A DNA stretch of 64,000 nt from Serratia ureilytica (GCF_013375155.1 NZ_JABXOF010000002.1:62001-126000); one strand, 5' to 3'; counted from the first letter of the stretch, positions 26,281-35,738 are shown. Program-made: numbers and translations. The notes: generated by a model from the letters alone, not told the origin.

Positions 26281-27020
26281 TGTCTTTTCATCACCGCGCT
26301 GTACAGGTAGGAGAAGAACAGGTAGCAGGATTTTTGATAAGAGAGCCCCAGATGACGACGGTAGATCTGCCACTGCCAGTCCGCCGCGCGGATCTTGTTG
26401 CCGGACAGCGAATTGGCGGACAGCCGGTAAAACGCCAGCGGCTCCGGAATGCAGTACGCCAGGCGATTGCGCGCGCGCTCCAGAATAGACAGCCACATCA
26501 CGTAGTCTTCGTGCCCGACCTTGCGCTGGTAGACCTTGCCGACCCGGCGCTGGTTGTACATGCCGGTCAGGTTGCCGATCCAGTTGCTTTTCAACATGTC
26601 GCGGTAGGCGATGATCTCCCCGGCGCCGCGGTAATTTTTCACCTGCGCCAGGTCATTCTCGAAGGTGTAATAGTGCGAGCAGACCACGTCGTAACGCTGG
26701 GTTTTAAGGATGCCGACCTGGCGAGCCAGCTTATTCGGGTGCCAAACATCGTCGCTGTCGCAAAACGCGATGTAGTCGCCCCGCGCCGCCTCGATGGCGA
26801 TGTTGCGCGTTTCGGCCACCCCCTGATTGGCGTTGTTGCGGATGTAGGTCAGCCGATCGTGAATGAACGGCTTGACCACCTCAGCGGTGTTGTCGGTGGA
26901 GGCGTCGTCAATCACATACAGGTGATAGTCCTGATAAGTTTGATTCAATACGCCAAGGATCGACTCGCGGATAAAACCGGCGGCGTTATAAGCCGGCATA
27001 ATGACGGACACTTTTTCCAT
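26277..27020 (-). CDS. Family 2 glycosyltransferase
   Basis: 247 residues from ATG 27020, giving MEKVSVIMPAYNAAGFIRES as N-terminus; the upstream extension of the frame lies in the previous gene. It has the GT-A nucleotide site VIDDASTDNT, the conserved NQGVAETRN and the DXD-type FCDSDDVWHPNK. It is compact, resembling WfgD/WbbD-like repeat-unit transferases. It sits 10 bases after the GT4 gene and overlaps the secreted glycosidase-like gene by four bases. Confidence 0.86.
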   Translation of the reverse strand: MEKVSVIMPAYNAAGFIRESILGVLNQTYQDYHLYVIDDASTDNTAEVVKPFIHDRLTYIRNNANQGVAETRNIAIEAARGDYIAFCDSDDVWHPNKLARQVGILKTQRYDVVCSHYYTFENDLAQVKNYRGAGEIIAYRDMLKSNWIGNLTGMYNQRRVGKVYQRKVGHEDYVMWLSILERARNRLAYCIPEPLAFYRLSANSLSGNKIRAADWQWQIYRRHLGLSYQKSCYLFFSYLYSAVMKRQ

Positions 27021-27030
27021 GATGATTACC

Positions 27031-28086
27031 TCAGACGATAAGCTCTTGCCACTGGGGGTAAATACGTTCAGGCACAAACCGCTGCGCCTTTTCCAACGCA
27101 CGGTGGGAGAAGCGGCGACGCAGTTCGCCGTCGCCGATCAGCGCCAGGACGCGCTGACTGAAGGTGTCGACGTCGCCGTCCGTCACCAGATAACCGTTTT
27201 CGCGATCGTCGATCAGCTCCGCCGGGCCGGTCAGACAGTCAAAAGCCACCAGCGGCAGGCCGAAGCTCATGGCTTCGATCAGCACCATCGGCAGACCTTC
27301 GTAGCGAGAGGTCATCAGCAACAGGCTCGCCTGCCGGTAATGCCCGGCGATATCGGCGGTGGCCGGCAGCAGCTGCACCCGGTCGTCGAGCCCGTAATCG
27401 GCGATCTGCCGTTGCAACGCCGCCCGATCCGGGCCATCGCCGACGATGTGCAGCCGCCACTCCGGCGCCTGCTGCGCCACCTGCCGCCAGGCGGCGATCA
27501 GCCGGTCGAAGCCTTTCTGGTGGCACAGTCGGCCGACCGCCAGCGCCACCGGCTGTTGCTGTTCCGGATGCGGCGCCCGCAGCGGAAACGGCGACACGTT
27601 CTCAATCACCCGACATTTGCGGGCGGGCACCCAGCGGCCGATATTCGCCAGATCTTTTTGCGTCAGCAGCACGGTGCGATCGCCCAGCCGGTAGATCAGC
27701 ACCTTCAGCCACTTCATCGGCCACGGATACTGGTGGAAACTGACATGTTCACTCAGCACCAAGCGGCTGCCGGGACACAACAGCCGCAGGTAAGGCACCA
27801 TGATCACCGAGAGTTTCCCCATCGAGACGGTGATGATGGCGTCATAGCGGCCGCGGCGTAAGAACAGCGCCAGGCGCCACGGCCAGAGCAGCGTCTTGCC
27901 GCGCATGAAGCGCAGCGTCACCGCCGGCTCCAGCGGATAGAACGCCCGATCCCCGCAGATGGATATCAGTTCGACCTGGTGGCCGAAGCGGGTGGTCAGC
28001 GCATTGGCCAGGCTGCTGGCCACCCGTTCGGTGCCGCCTTTGCCGCCGATGTCTTCGATTACAATTGCGATTTTCCGCGGTTGCAT
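27031..28086 (-). CDS. Family 4 glycosyltransferase (GT-B)
   Basis: 351 residues from ATG 28086. The N-terminal glycine-rich segment IEDIGGKGGTERV and the C-terminal donor-site SRYEGLPMVLIEAMSFGLP (the E-x7-E motif) define a retaining GT4 enzyme. AVGRLCHQKGFDRLI marks the start of the second Rossmann domain. It begins one base after the preceding gene ends. It adds a sugar from a nucleotide donor to the growing lipid-linked oligosaccharide on the cytoplasmic face. Confidence 0.88.
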   Translation of the reverse strand: MQPRKIAIVIEDIGGKGGTERVASSLANALTTRFGHQVELISICGDRAFYPLEPAVTLRFMRGKTLLWPWRLALFLRRGRYDAIITVSMGKLSVIMVPYLRLLCPGSRLVLSEHVSFHQYPWPMKWLKVLIYRLGDRTVLLTQKDLANIGRWVPARKCRVIENVSPFPLRAPHPEQQQPVALAVGRLCHQKGFDRLIAAWRQVAQQAPEWRLHIVGDGPDRAALQRQIADYGLDDRVQLLPATADIAGHYRQASLLLMTSRYEGLPMVLIEAMSFGLPLVAFDCLTGPAELIDDRENGYLVTDGDVDTFSQRVLALIGDGELRRRFSHRALEKAQRFVPERIYPQWQELIV

Positions 28087-28087
28087 G

Positions 28088-28993
28088 TCACCTCCGTAAT
28101 CCCTCGCGGGCCGTGCGCAGCAGCCTCCCCCCCAATGGAAACAGTCCCAGCCTGGCCAGACAGTCGCCATACAGCTTGATCGCCTTGAATTTGCCGCTCA
28201 GGGTGTGGCGCTCCATGCGCGATGAGTAGTAGTTGAAAGCCTGCAGATCTTCGCTGTACAGCGAAGCCAGCAGGTGTTTACAGGCAAAGCCGCTGATATA
28301 ACGGCCGCTGGCCTGCAGATAGGTATCGATAAAGCGTTCGCTGGCGTCGATGTTCAATCGGCAGCGGTTCAGATCCTCGTCGCCGCAGCGGATGAACACC
28401 CCACCGCCCTGATCGTGAACCACCCGGGCGCCCAGGTTGGTGGCGTTGACCAAAAACCCCCAGTCCTGGTAACGGGCCAAAAACTCCGGAAATAAAAACC
28501 GCCGGTCTTGTTTCTTGCGCACGCTGATGGTCGAGGTGCGAATATCCCCCATCTCGATAAATAAGAAATCTTCCCCGGCCACGCCCTCTTGGTAATTAAA
28601 CACGTAGCTGCGCACATTCTTGTCGTTGACCGTGGTGTAATTGCCGAACACGATATCGATCCGCGTGTCCTCATGCCGTCTCAAGCGCCGGATGATATAA
28701 TTGGTGCCAAACATATCTTCCGGTTCCAGAAAAAAAACCACCTCAGAACGCGCCAGGCGAAAACCGATATTGCAGGCGACGGCGATATTGCCGCGCACCC
28801 GGCTTTCATGCAGTCTGGCGCGATGATTCGCCGCCAACAGTCCGTGTATCTTTTCCGACTCACCGGCTTCCGATGAATAATCGACCACGATAATTTCATA
28901 ATCAAAACCGGCGCAATAATGGGTCATGCGCGCCAGCGTGGCGGCGAGATGGTTTGAATTATTAAAAGCGGGAATAACAATTGATAAGTCCAT
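28088..28993 (-). CDS. Family 2 glycosyltransferase with altered DXD motif
   Basis: 301 residues, start ATG 28993. The N-terminus MDLSIVIPAFNNSNHLAATL and IIVVDYSSEAGES follow the GT2 pattern, but the metal-binding DXD position reads FFLEPEDMFGTNY, so the usual DDD/DSDD acidic run is replaced by EPED. It may use a different metal arrangement or be specialised. The gene is AT-richer than the nar genes. It follows the ATP-grasp gene after a 134-base gap. Confidence 0.78.
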   Translation of the reverse strand: MDLSIVIPAFNNSNHLAATLARMTHYCAGFDYEIIVVDYSSEAGESEKIHGLLAANHRARLHESRVRGNIAVACNIGFRLARSEVVFFLEPEDMFGTNYIIRRLRRHEDTRIDIVFGNYTTVNDKNVRSYVFNYQEGVAGEDFLFIEMGDIRTSTISVRKKQDRRFLFPEFLARYQDWGFLVNATNLGARVVHDQGGGVFIRCGDEDLNRCRLNIDASERFIDTYLQASGRYISGFACKHLLASLYSEDLQAFNYYSSRMERHTLSGKFKAIKLYGDCLARLGLFPLGGRLLRTAREGLRR

Positions 28994-29127
28994 TTAATAC
29001 CTCAAAAGCTATTATCAACTGGCGAGTGCAGCCTGATGCCAGAGAAAAAGTTTGTTATCGCAGCATATCCCTGCCCGGTTATCCCCCCGCCTCGGGTCGA
29101 GTACGCGCAGCCAACGGCCTGTTTCAG

Positions 29128-29976
29128 CTACGTATGAAAATACCCTCCCCATTCTTGTTCAATCGTTTCTGGCATCAGCCGTTGTAATCCGGCCCCCGGG
29201 GTGAAAGTCAGCTCGCCAAAATAAATGCGATCCTGCACCTGATAAAAATCGACGCGTACGTACGAGAATTGTTCCGCCACCTGGCGCGCCAGCCGCAGCA
29301 TCTCCTTTAGCCCGCTGGGGCGCGACATCGGCACGTCGCTGTTCGGCACGCCCATGCGGATCTCGGTGCGGTTCCAGTCCGCATCAAAGAAATCGCGGCG
29401 ATGATCGATAAAGCGCTGATAATCGATCTGAATAAAGAAGCGCACCTCACCGTCAAGATTAAAACAGTGGATCTTGATGTCGTTCGGTATTTGCCCTTCG
29501 TCGATCAGCATTCTTTCCACCATGATGCAAGGTGGAATATCTTTATAATGCCGCTCGCGATAAACCTGATAAAAACTTTGCCGCAGCCAACTGTTGGTCA
29601 ACACCCGCAGTTCGTTATAACCGGTTTGGCTTTTATCAAATACCAGCTTGTTATATCCGCTGCCATGGTTGGCTTTAATCACAAACGACTCGGGCAGCTG
29701 CTGATACATCTCTTCCGTAAATTCGTTGCCGTGCGCGTAAAGATCGATCAAATACTCTTTACCCCATAGCTGTTCGATATACTCTCTCACCCGATATTTA
29801 TCAGATAGCTGCGTATATATCGCCAGTGGATAAACTTTCCTACGCATCAGTTTTTCGCTGTACCCCACCGGATGGGCCAGATGCGGCACCTTGCGGAAAA
29901 ACATTGCGTATTTTAACTGATGATATATTGCATCGGGCATACGTCGGTATAACCCTTTCACCAGATTATTTAACAT
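29128..29976 (-). CDS. TupA-like ATP-grasp protein
   Basis: 282 residues. The start MLNNLVKGLYRRMPDAIYHQ, the KANHGSGYNKLVFD segment, PNDIKIHCFNLDGEVRFF and the terminal VRVDFYQ...IYFGELTFTPGAGL are characteristic of the TupA-like ATP-grasp family seen in polysaccharide loci. ATP-grasp enzymes ligate a carboxylate to an amine through an acyl phosphate, so it probably attaches an amino acid or similar group to a sugar acid in the polymer. Its start overlaps the flippase stop by 11 bases. The substrate is unknown. Confidence 0.83.
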   Translation of the reverse strand: MLNNLVKGLYRRMPDAIYHQLKYAMFFRKVPHLAHPVGYSEKLMRRKVYPLAIYTQLSDKYRVREYIEQLWGKEYLIDLYAHGNEFTEEMYQQLPESFVIKANHGSGYNKLVFDKSQTGYNELRVLTNSWLRQSFYQVYRERHYKDIPPCIMVERMLIDEGQIPNDIKIHCFNLDGEVRFFIQIDYQRFIDHRRDFFDADWNRTEIRMGVPNSDVPMSRPSGLKEMLRLARQVAEQFSYVRVDFYQVQDRIYFGELTFTPGAGLQRLMPETIEQEWGGYFHT

Positions 29977-31255
29977 ATATTTCTCGTACCTTCCCTATTA
30001 ATTGCGGAAAACACCGATAGCAAGTCACCTGCAAACGCGTAATTTTTCCTCCTCTGAAAAAGCTGTTGAGCACAAAGAATGAAATAAACTCCGTGATCAA
30101 CGTCGATATCGCCGCGCCCATGATCCCGTAGCGCGGGATCAGGATGAAATTCATCACCACGTTGGCCAACGCCGCCAGCGGCATTTTGATGGCGATGAAT
30201 CGATAGCCGCTGAACAGCACGATGGCGCGGTAAGACACCGTTCCCATCACCGAGAACAGCGACGTCACCGAGCACAGCGCCAAAATGGTCGCCGTTTGCC
30301 GGTAACTTTCGCCGAACATCAGCGCGACTATCTGCTGCGGAAACAGCGACAGCACCGCTATCACTGGCATCGAAAGCACCAGCACCATCAGATACAGCTG
30401 GCGAATGCGCGCCTCTTGTTCCTGCTCCGAACCGGCGTTCGCCACGCCTGGCATCATCGACATGATCAGCGCGATGGGCACGAATACCCACCCCTGGCTC
30501 AGCGTGATGGCGGCGCTGTAAAGCCCGACGCTGTGTTCTCCCAAATAGTTGCCCAGCATGATCTGATCGATGCGCGTATAAATGACGATCGACAGGCTGG
30601 AGATCGCCAGCGGCAAGCCGACGCTGAACAGGTAGCGGCCGTAGCGCCGTTTGTGTCTGCCGCTGATCGCCGGCATCTGCGCCTGCTCGCGACGGAACAG
30701 CACCCAGCGCACCGCATAAGGCAGCAGGCTGCTCAGCACATAGGGCAGCGCAAACCACACCAGCGGCAATTGCGCGTACACCAGGCCGAGCCGCATCACG
30801 ATCGACAGCAACAGCGCGACGTTGTTGATCAACGTGTTCAACTTCGACTTCAGCAGCGCGTCGTAATAGATTTTGTAGACGTCCTGCACGGAGAAATACG
30901 CGCTGATCAACATCAGCAGCATCATGATTTGGTTGGTGCGATCCTGCGTCAACAGCGTCCAGGCCATCAGCGGCAGCGCGATCAGCGCAAACAGCTGGCG
31001 GCGGATGCGCATCGAAGCCAGCATCAGCCGCATGCCGCTCCGGCGCCGTTTGGCGACGCGGTTGAACAGCACCGCGTCCGCCCCCAGCTGCACCAGCGGC
31101 ACGGCGATGGCGATCACCGACAGCAAGTAGTTAATCAAACCGTATTGCGCCGGCCCGAGATAGCGCGCGACGTACACCGAAACGAAAATCCCCGACAGAC
31201 TCAGCGATACCCGCTCCAGCATTAACCACAAAGAGTTCATCAGCATCGCTTTCAT
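29966..31255 (-). CDS. Wzx-type oligosaccharide flippase
   Basis: About 429 residues from ATG 31255, which overlaps the wzc end; starts at 31246 or 31240 are also possible. The protein has 12 or more predicted membrane helices and the family pattern SGIFVSVYVARYLGPAQYGL at the N-terminus. It would move the undecaprenyl-linked repeat unit across the inner membrane for polymerisation. It sits in the operon after wza-wzc and before the transferases. Specificity cannot be deduced. Confidence 0.87.
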   Translation of the reverse strand: MKAMLMNSLWLMLERVSLSLSGIFVSVYVARYLGPAQYGLINYLLSVIAIAVPLVQLGADAVLFNRVAKRRRSGMRLMLASMRIRRQLFALIALPLMAWTLLTQDRTNQIMMLLMLISAYFSVQDVYKIYYDALLKSKLNTLINNVALLLSIVMRLGLVYAQLPLVWFALPYVLSSLLPYAVRWVLFRREQAQMPAISGRHKRRYGRYLFSVGLPLAISSLSIVIYTRIDQIMLGNYLGEHSVGLYSAAITLSQGWVFVPIALIMSMMPGVANAGSEQEQEARIRQLYLMVLVLSMPVIAVLSLFPQQIVALMFGESYRQTATILALCSVTSLFSVMGTVSYRAIVLFSGYRFIAIKMPLAALANVVMNFILIPRYGIMGAAISTLITEFISFFVLNSFFRGGKITRLQVTCYRCFPQLIGKVREIYVK

Positions 31256-31259
31256 GCGC

Positions 31260-33431
31260 TTACGGCACCTTTTCTTCCTGATGGCTCGGATAGGCGAAGG
31301 CGTAGTAACCCGCATCGGCGGCGGATTTTTTCACCATGCCGTTGAGGATCACGCCTTTGATCGCCACGCCATTCTGTTCGAAACGGCGCATGCTGGTTTC
31401 GATCTGCTTGACGGTGTTCACTTCAAAACGCACCACCAGCAGCGAGGTGCCGGCGTGATGACCGACGATCGCCGCATCCGTCACCGCCAGAATCGGTGGC
31501 GTATCGATCAGCACCAGATCGTAGTGTTGCCCGGCCCAGCGCAGGAAGTCGGCGAAGCGGCGATGCATCAGCAGTTCGGATGGATTCGGCGGCACCTGGC
31601 CGCGCGGCACGAAGTCCAGGTTGGCGATGGCGGTTTTCCGCACCGCCTGTTCCGCCATCACGTCGCCCACCAGCATGTCGGACAAACCGCGATGTCCATC
31701 CTCGGCCAGCCAGCGATGCAGGAAGCCTTTGCGCATATCCGCGTCGATCAGCAACACCCGCTGCCCGGCCTGCGCCACTACCACCGCCAGGTTGGTGCTG
31801 GTGAAGCTCTTGCCGCTTTCCGGGCTGGCGCCGGAGACCATCAGAATATTGTTTTTGGCTTCCAGCATGGCGAAATGCAGGCTGGTACGCAGGCTGCGGA
31901 TTGCCTCCACCGACAGATCCGTCGGCTCGGCCACCGCCAGGATCGGCAGGCGCCGGCCGCCGGATTTGGGCAACAGATGACGCTGCTCGCGGTTGCGCTT
32001 CACCTGCCACGGCGACAGCGGCACGGTGGCGTAGACGTTGATGCCCCGCTTCTCCAGCGTATCGATATCATTGATGCCGCGGTGGAAGGCCGCGCGCAAC
32101 AGCACCACCGCGGCGGCGCCCCCGGCGCCCAGCAGCAGCGCCAACAACACGATCAGCATCTTTTGCGGCTGGATCGGCCGAATGGCAGTTTCCGCTTCAT
32201 CGATGATGCGCACGTTGCCTACCGTGCCGGCCTTGCTGATGCTCAGCTCCTGCTGCTTGTTCATCAGCTGCATGTAAACCTGCTGATCCACCTGCACGTC
32301 TCGGGTGAGACGCAGGATCTCCTGCTGCATTTTCGGCAGCGTCTGCACCTGTTTGCCCAGCCGCGCCTTTTCCGCTTCCAGCGTGGCGCGCTTTTCCAGC
32401 AGCGCCCGGTAAGCCGGGTGCGCGCGGGTATAGAGCTTGGAGATCTCCGCTTCCTTGAAGGTCAGTTCATTGAGCTGCGCTTCGAGCTGCACCTGCGTGT
32501 CCAACACCGATTTGGCTTCCAGCGACAGATCCACCGAGTCGTTTTGCTGACGGAACTGATTGAGCTGGGTTTCGGCGTTGTTGAGCGAGGTTTGCGTTTG
32601 CGGCAGTTGCTCTTGCAGGAACGCCAGCATTCGCTGCGCCTCTTCCGTTTTGCGATCCACGTTCTGCTGCAGGTAGTTGTCGGTGATGTTCTTCAGCACC
32701 GCCTCGGCGCGCTGCGGATCTTCACTCGGCAGCGTAAAGGTCATGATGCCGCTGTCTTTACCGCCCGGCACTACGTCAAGATTTTTGCGCAGATCGTCCA
32801 CCGCTTTCTGGCGCGCGACTTTGACCACCGTGAAGCTGGCGCCCGGCGCCGCGTCCAGCGCCGAGACGGCCATGTTCCATCCGCCCTGCGCCACCGGCTG
32901 CCCGACCGCGCCGCTGAACAGTTTGGCGCCGTCATGGCTCAGCTCGTAATGCTGCCCATCGCGCACCGTCAGCGTCAGCGCTTCGCCCTCCATTTCCGGC
33001 GGCGTCGTCAACGTGGTGATGTCCAGCACCGGCGCCTTTTCGCCGCTCAGTCGGGCAAAACCTTTACCGAATACCGGGAAATAGTCCGGCTCGACGCGCA
33101 CCGTCAGGCCAAGGGCATCCACCGTTTTGCCGAGCACGTAGCGCGACTTGGCCAGCGTCACTTCATCCTGCGTCGCCGAATTCTGCCCCATCGAGCTGTC
33201 CAGCGTTTCGCGCAGCAGCGAGTCGCCGGACAGCTGTTTCTCCACCTGCACCACCGCCGTGGCCTGATACACCGGGGTCGCCAACAGGGCATAGGCGACG
33301 CCCAGCGCGCCGGCCACGCCGGTTACGACGGCGATCCGCCAGCGGTTATCCCAAAGCGGCCCTACCAGACGCTCCCACTCCAGCTTTTCATCTTGTTCGG
33401 CCACCATCACGGACAGCGCATTGTTCTTCAT
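31260..33431 (-). CDS. wzc: Wzc-like polysaccharide copolymerase / tyrosine autokinase
   Basis: About 723 residues from ATG 33431, preferred over ATG 33449 because AAGGAA lies six bases upstream; E. coli Wzc has 720. Order: Wzz domain with first membrane helix, long periplasmic coiled coil (residues about 220-400), second membrane helix (MLIVLLALLLGAGGAAAVVL), then a BY-kinase domain with Walker A GASPESGKSFTSTN, Walker A' VLLIDADMRKG and Walker B LVLIDTPPIL. The C-terminal tail has a short tyrosine cluster (GYYAFAY). It controls chain length and export with Wza. No cognate low-molecular-weight phosphatase (Wzb) gene is in the locus. Confidence 0.92.
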   Translation of the reverse strand: MKNNALSVMVAEQDEKLEWERLVGPLWDNRWRIAVVTGVAGALGVAYALLATPVYQATAVVQVEKQLSGDSLLRETLDSSMGQNSATQDEVTLAKSRYVLGKTVDALGLTVRVEPDYFPVFGKGFARLSGEKAPVLDITTLTTPPEMEGEALTLTVRDGQHYELSHDGAKLFSGAVGQPVAQGGWNMAVSALDAAPGASFTVVKVARQKAVDDLRKNLDVVPGGKDSGIMTFTLPSEDPQRAEAVLKNITDNYLQQNVDRKTEEAQRMLAFLQEQLPQTQTSLNNAETQLNQFRQQNDSVDLSLEAKSVLDTQVQLEAQLNELTFKEAEISKLYTRAHPAYRALLEKRATLEAEKARLGKQVQTLPKMQQEILRLTRDVQVDQQVYMQLMNKQQELSISKAGTVGNVRIIDEAETAIRPIQPQKMLIVLLALLLGAGGAAAVVLLRAAFHRGINDIDTLEKRGINVYATVPLSPWQVKRNREQRHLLPKSGGRRLPILAVAEPTDLSVEAIRSLRTSLHFAMLEAKNNILMVSGASPESGKSFTSTNLAVVVAQAGQRVLLIDADMRKGFLHRWLAEDGHRGLSDMLVGDVMAEQAVRKTAIANLDFVPRGQVPPNPSELLMHRRFADFLRWAGQHYDLVLIDTPPILAVTDAAIVGHHAGTSLLVVRFEVNTVKQIETSMRRFEQNGVAIKGVILNGMVKKSAADAGYYAFAYPSHQEEKVP

Positions 33432-33458
33432 CTTCTGTTCCTTATTCATCCTGCGGAT

Positions 33459-34592
33459 TTACCAGTTGCGCACGCGCAAGGTAGCCTCGCTGAGATCGTT
33501 AAAGCTGCTGATGGTCGGCACCAGCTGGCTGATCAAACGGTTCCAGCGCGCGACCGGCGCCGCAGTGACGTACACGACGTCGTAAGGTTGCAGCTGAAAT
33601 TCAGCGCCCATCGTCAGCGCGCTGGCGTCGGAAAGATCGAACTGATACAGCGTCGCCAGCCGCTGCGGCGTTTTGCCGCCGCTCGGCCGGATCACAAATA
33701 CCCCGGTCGCATCCGCGACCGTCTGGCTGATCCCTTCGGAAGAGCCGAGGGCCTCGGTCAACGTCATGCCGCTGCGATCCATCTTCAGCGTCGCTTGCTT
33801 GCCCACTTCGCCCATCACGAACACTTTCAGTTCGTCATTGCGCGGGACGTAAAGGATGTCACCCGGCTGCAGCAACGCGTTCTGACTGATGTCGCCGCGC
33901 TGCATCAGCGCCTGCAGCGAGATGGCCCGATCCTTGCCCTGATGGGTCAGCACCACGTTGCGCCAGTCGGCGTTCTCCGTCAGGCCGCCGGCGGCGTTGA
34001 TCGCATCCAGGATGGTCAGCGGCACGTTGGTGATCGCCTGCTGGCCGGAGGTTTTCACCTCACCGGTCACATAAGCCTTCTGCGAACGGAAAGCGGCGAT
34101 GCTGACATCCACCTGCGGGCTTTCCACATACTGCGCCAGACGGCCGGCGATCAGGCTGCGCACTTCGGTGACGGTTTTGCCCACCACCGCCACTCGCCCG
34201 ATATAGGGATAAAAAATCGTGCCATCGGCATGGACCCAGTTACCGGTGTCGCTGGCGCTGCGGTACTGCCCGGCCGGCGTAGTCAGCTCAGGGTGATCCC
34301 AGACAGTGACGTTCAACACGTCGCCGACGCCGATACGGTATTGATAGTTCTGCAGCCGCTGATCCAGCGCCGGGTTCGGCCGGGCGACCGGTTCTACGCG
34401 CCGCATTTTCTGCAGCAACATCGGCGACATGCGGTAGACCTGCACCTGGTTATTCAAATCAAAACCGTCGTCTTGCTGCACGACGACGGCTTTTCCGCTG
34501 GTAGGTAAATGTGAGCCGGGAATCACCGTACACCCGCTCAACAGCGCGGAGGTAAAGGCCAACGGCATCAAAAGAGGCAAATGAAAATTCAT
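33459..34592 (-). CDS. wza: Wza-like outer-membrane polysaccharide export lipoprotein
   Basis: 377 residues, matching E. coli Wza (379). The lipobox LLSGC places the lipidated cysteine at residue 21. The body shows the poly_export domain ([17 protein letters not shown]), SLBB repeats ([35 protein letters not shown]) and the C-terminal amphipathic helix region [20 protein letters not shown]. It forms the octameric channel for polymer export. It follows the WecA-like gene after a hairpin and precedes wzc. Confidence 0.93.
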   Translation of the reverse strand: MNFHLPLLMPLAFTSALLSGCTVIPGSHLPTSGKAVVVQQDDGFDLNNQVQVYRMSPMLLQKMRRVEPVARPNPALDQRLQNYQYRIGVGDVLNVTVWDHPELTTPAGQYRSASDTGNWVHADGTIFYPYIGRVAVVGKTVTEVRSLIAGRLAQYVESPQVDVSIAAFRSQKAYVTGEVKTSGQQAITNVPLTILDAINAAGGLTENADWRNVVLTHQGKDRAISLQALMQRGDISQNALLQPGDILYVPRNDELKVFVMGEVGKQATLKMDRSGMTLTEALGSSEGISQTVADATGVFVIRPSGGKTPQRLATLYQFDLSDASALTMGAEFQLQPYDVVYVTAAPVARWNRLISQLVPTISSFNDLSEATLRVRNW

Positions 34593-34609
34593 GGAAGTAC
34601 CGTGATAAA

Positions 34610-34629
34610 CGGGCTGCCGCCGCAGCCCG
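34610..34629 (-). terminator. Hairpin between the WecA-like gene and wza (attenuator candidate)
   Basis: Arms CGGGCTGC and GCAGCCCG with a four-base loop, then GTTTATC on the transcribed strand. It follows the first gene of an ops-linked operon, so RfaH-modified polymerase might read through it preferentially. Confidence 0.5.
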
Positions 34630-34637
34630 TGAGGGGA

Positions 34638-35687
34638 TTAACGGCCGACGGTCGGATTATCGCTGAACACCGTCGCCTGACGCGGCTCGCGCAACAGGGC
34701 GAAATAGCCGCAAAAACAGAGCAGAAACGCCACCAGCATCAAACTCTCTTGCAGTTTCAGCACTTCGCTGCAGATGCCGATGCAGGCCAGCGTCACCGCC
34801 AGCATGGTGCTCATCGCCAGCGCCTGGCGCGCATTCAGTCCGCGACGCATCAGAATATGGTGCAAATGATCGCGCCCCGCTTTGAATGGGCTTTGGCGGC
34901 GCAGCAGGCGGCGCACCATCACCGTCACCATGTCCATCAGAGGAATGGCGATCAGCCACAGCGCGGTCACCGGGCGCATCACCGCCTGCGGTCCCTGGGT
35001 CGCCAGCAACACCAGCCACAGCACGCTGAAGCCGATCACCATGCTGCCGGCGTCCCCCATAAAGATCTTGCTGCGCGCACCGAACAGACTCAGGTTGAAC
35101 AGCAGATAAGCCGCCAGAGCGGCGATCAGGCCCAGACACCACAGCGCCAGGTCTTCCCGGCCGCCCAGCCCGAACACGATGGCCAGCGCGACGAAGGTGA
35201 CGCAGGACAATGCGCCCAACTGCCCATCGATGCCATCCACCATGTTGTAGGCATTGATCGCTCCCCATACCGCCAGCGGCGTGAGCAGCAACGCGCCATA
35301 GCCGAGCATCACTTCCTGATGCCCCCAGACATAACCCAGCGAGGAGAGTTGCATCCCTGCCGCCAGCATCATCGCCAGCGCGATCCCTCCCTGCACCATG
35401 ACGCGCGGCGCCACGGGCAGATCAAAGCGGTCATCCAGCACGCCCAACACCACCAGCGCCGTTATGCACAGCAGGTAGATCGTGCTTTCGGGCAGCCAGG
35501 CGGGTTGCCACAGCGTCATCAGCATCAGCGTCAGGTACACGGCGATGCCGCCGACCAGCGGAATGTGCCCCAGATGTTGCTTGCGCGCATTGGGCTTATC
35601 CACTAACCCCACCACCAAGGCGGCGCGGCGGGCAATAAGCACCCACGCCACCGCCAGCACAAATATCACGCTCAGTTGATATAACAT
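34638..35687 (-). CDS. WecA-like undecaprenyl-phosphate sugar-1-phosphate transferase
   Basis: 349-residue polytopic MraY/WecA-family enzyme, start ATG 35687 with GGAGGA upstream. Catalytic loops are recognisable: VLGVLDDRFDLP, NAYNMVDGIDG, KIFMGDAGS and the DHLHHIL histidine motif. It transfers probably GlcNAc-1-P from UDP-GlcNAc to undecaprenyl phosphate, initiating the repeat unit. A second WecA would be expected in the enterobacterial common antigen cluster elsewhere; this copy is dedicated to the local exopolysaccharide. It is the first gene after the JUMPStart/ops element. Confidence 0.9.
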   Translation of the reverse strand: MLYQLSVIFVLAVAWVLIARRAALVVGLVDKPNARKQHLGHIPLVGGIAVYLTLMLMTLWQPAWLPESTIYLLCITALVVLGVLDDRFDLPVAPRVMVQGGIALAMMLAAGMQLSSLGYVWGHQEVMLGYGALLLTPLAVWGAINAYNMVDGIDGQLGALSCVTFVALAIVFGLGGREDLALWCLGLIAALAAYLLFNLSLFGARSKIFMGDAGSMVIGFSVLWLVLLATQGPQAVMRPVTALWLIAIPLMDMVTVMVRRLLRRQSPFKAGRDHLHHILMRRGLNARQALAMSTMLAVTLACIGICSEVLKLQESLMLVAFLLCFCGYFALLREPRQATVFSDNPTVGR

Positions 35688-35705
35688 CGTTCCTCCAGCG
35701 AATAA

Positions 35706-35738
35706 GCACGCTACCGCCCTTGAGTTACAGCTCCCAAT
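35706..35738 (-). promoter_or_regulatory. JUMPStart sequence with ops element
   Basis: The minus strand carries GGCGGTAGCGTGC (35718-35706), an exact ops core, preceded by GGGAGCTGTAACTCAAG, which matches the JUMPStart pattern AGCTGTTAAGCCAGG. ops recruits RfaH to elongating RNA polymerase, so the operon running to 22450 should be under RfaH antitermination. The element is 19 bases before the WecA-like start codon. Confidence 0.88.

Noticed and set aside
31254-34508. 1084-codon plus-strand open frame opposite wzc and wza
   Set aside because: Same cause; it spans two genuine genes and their junction.
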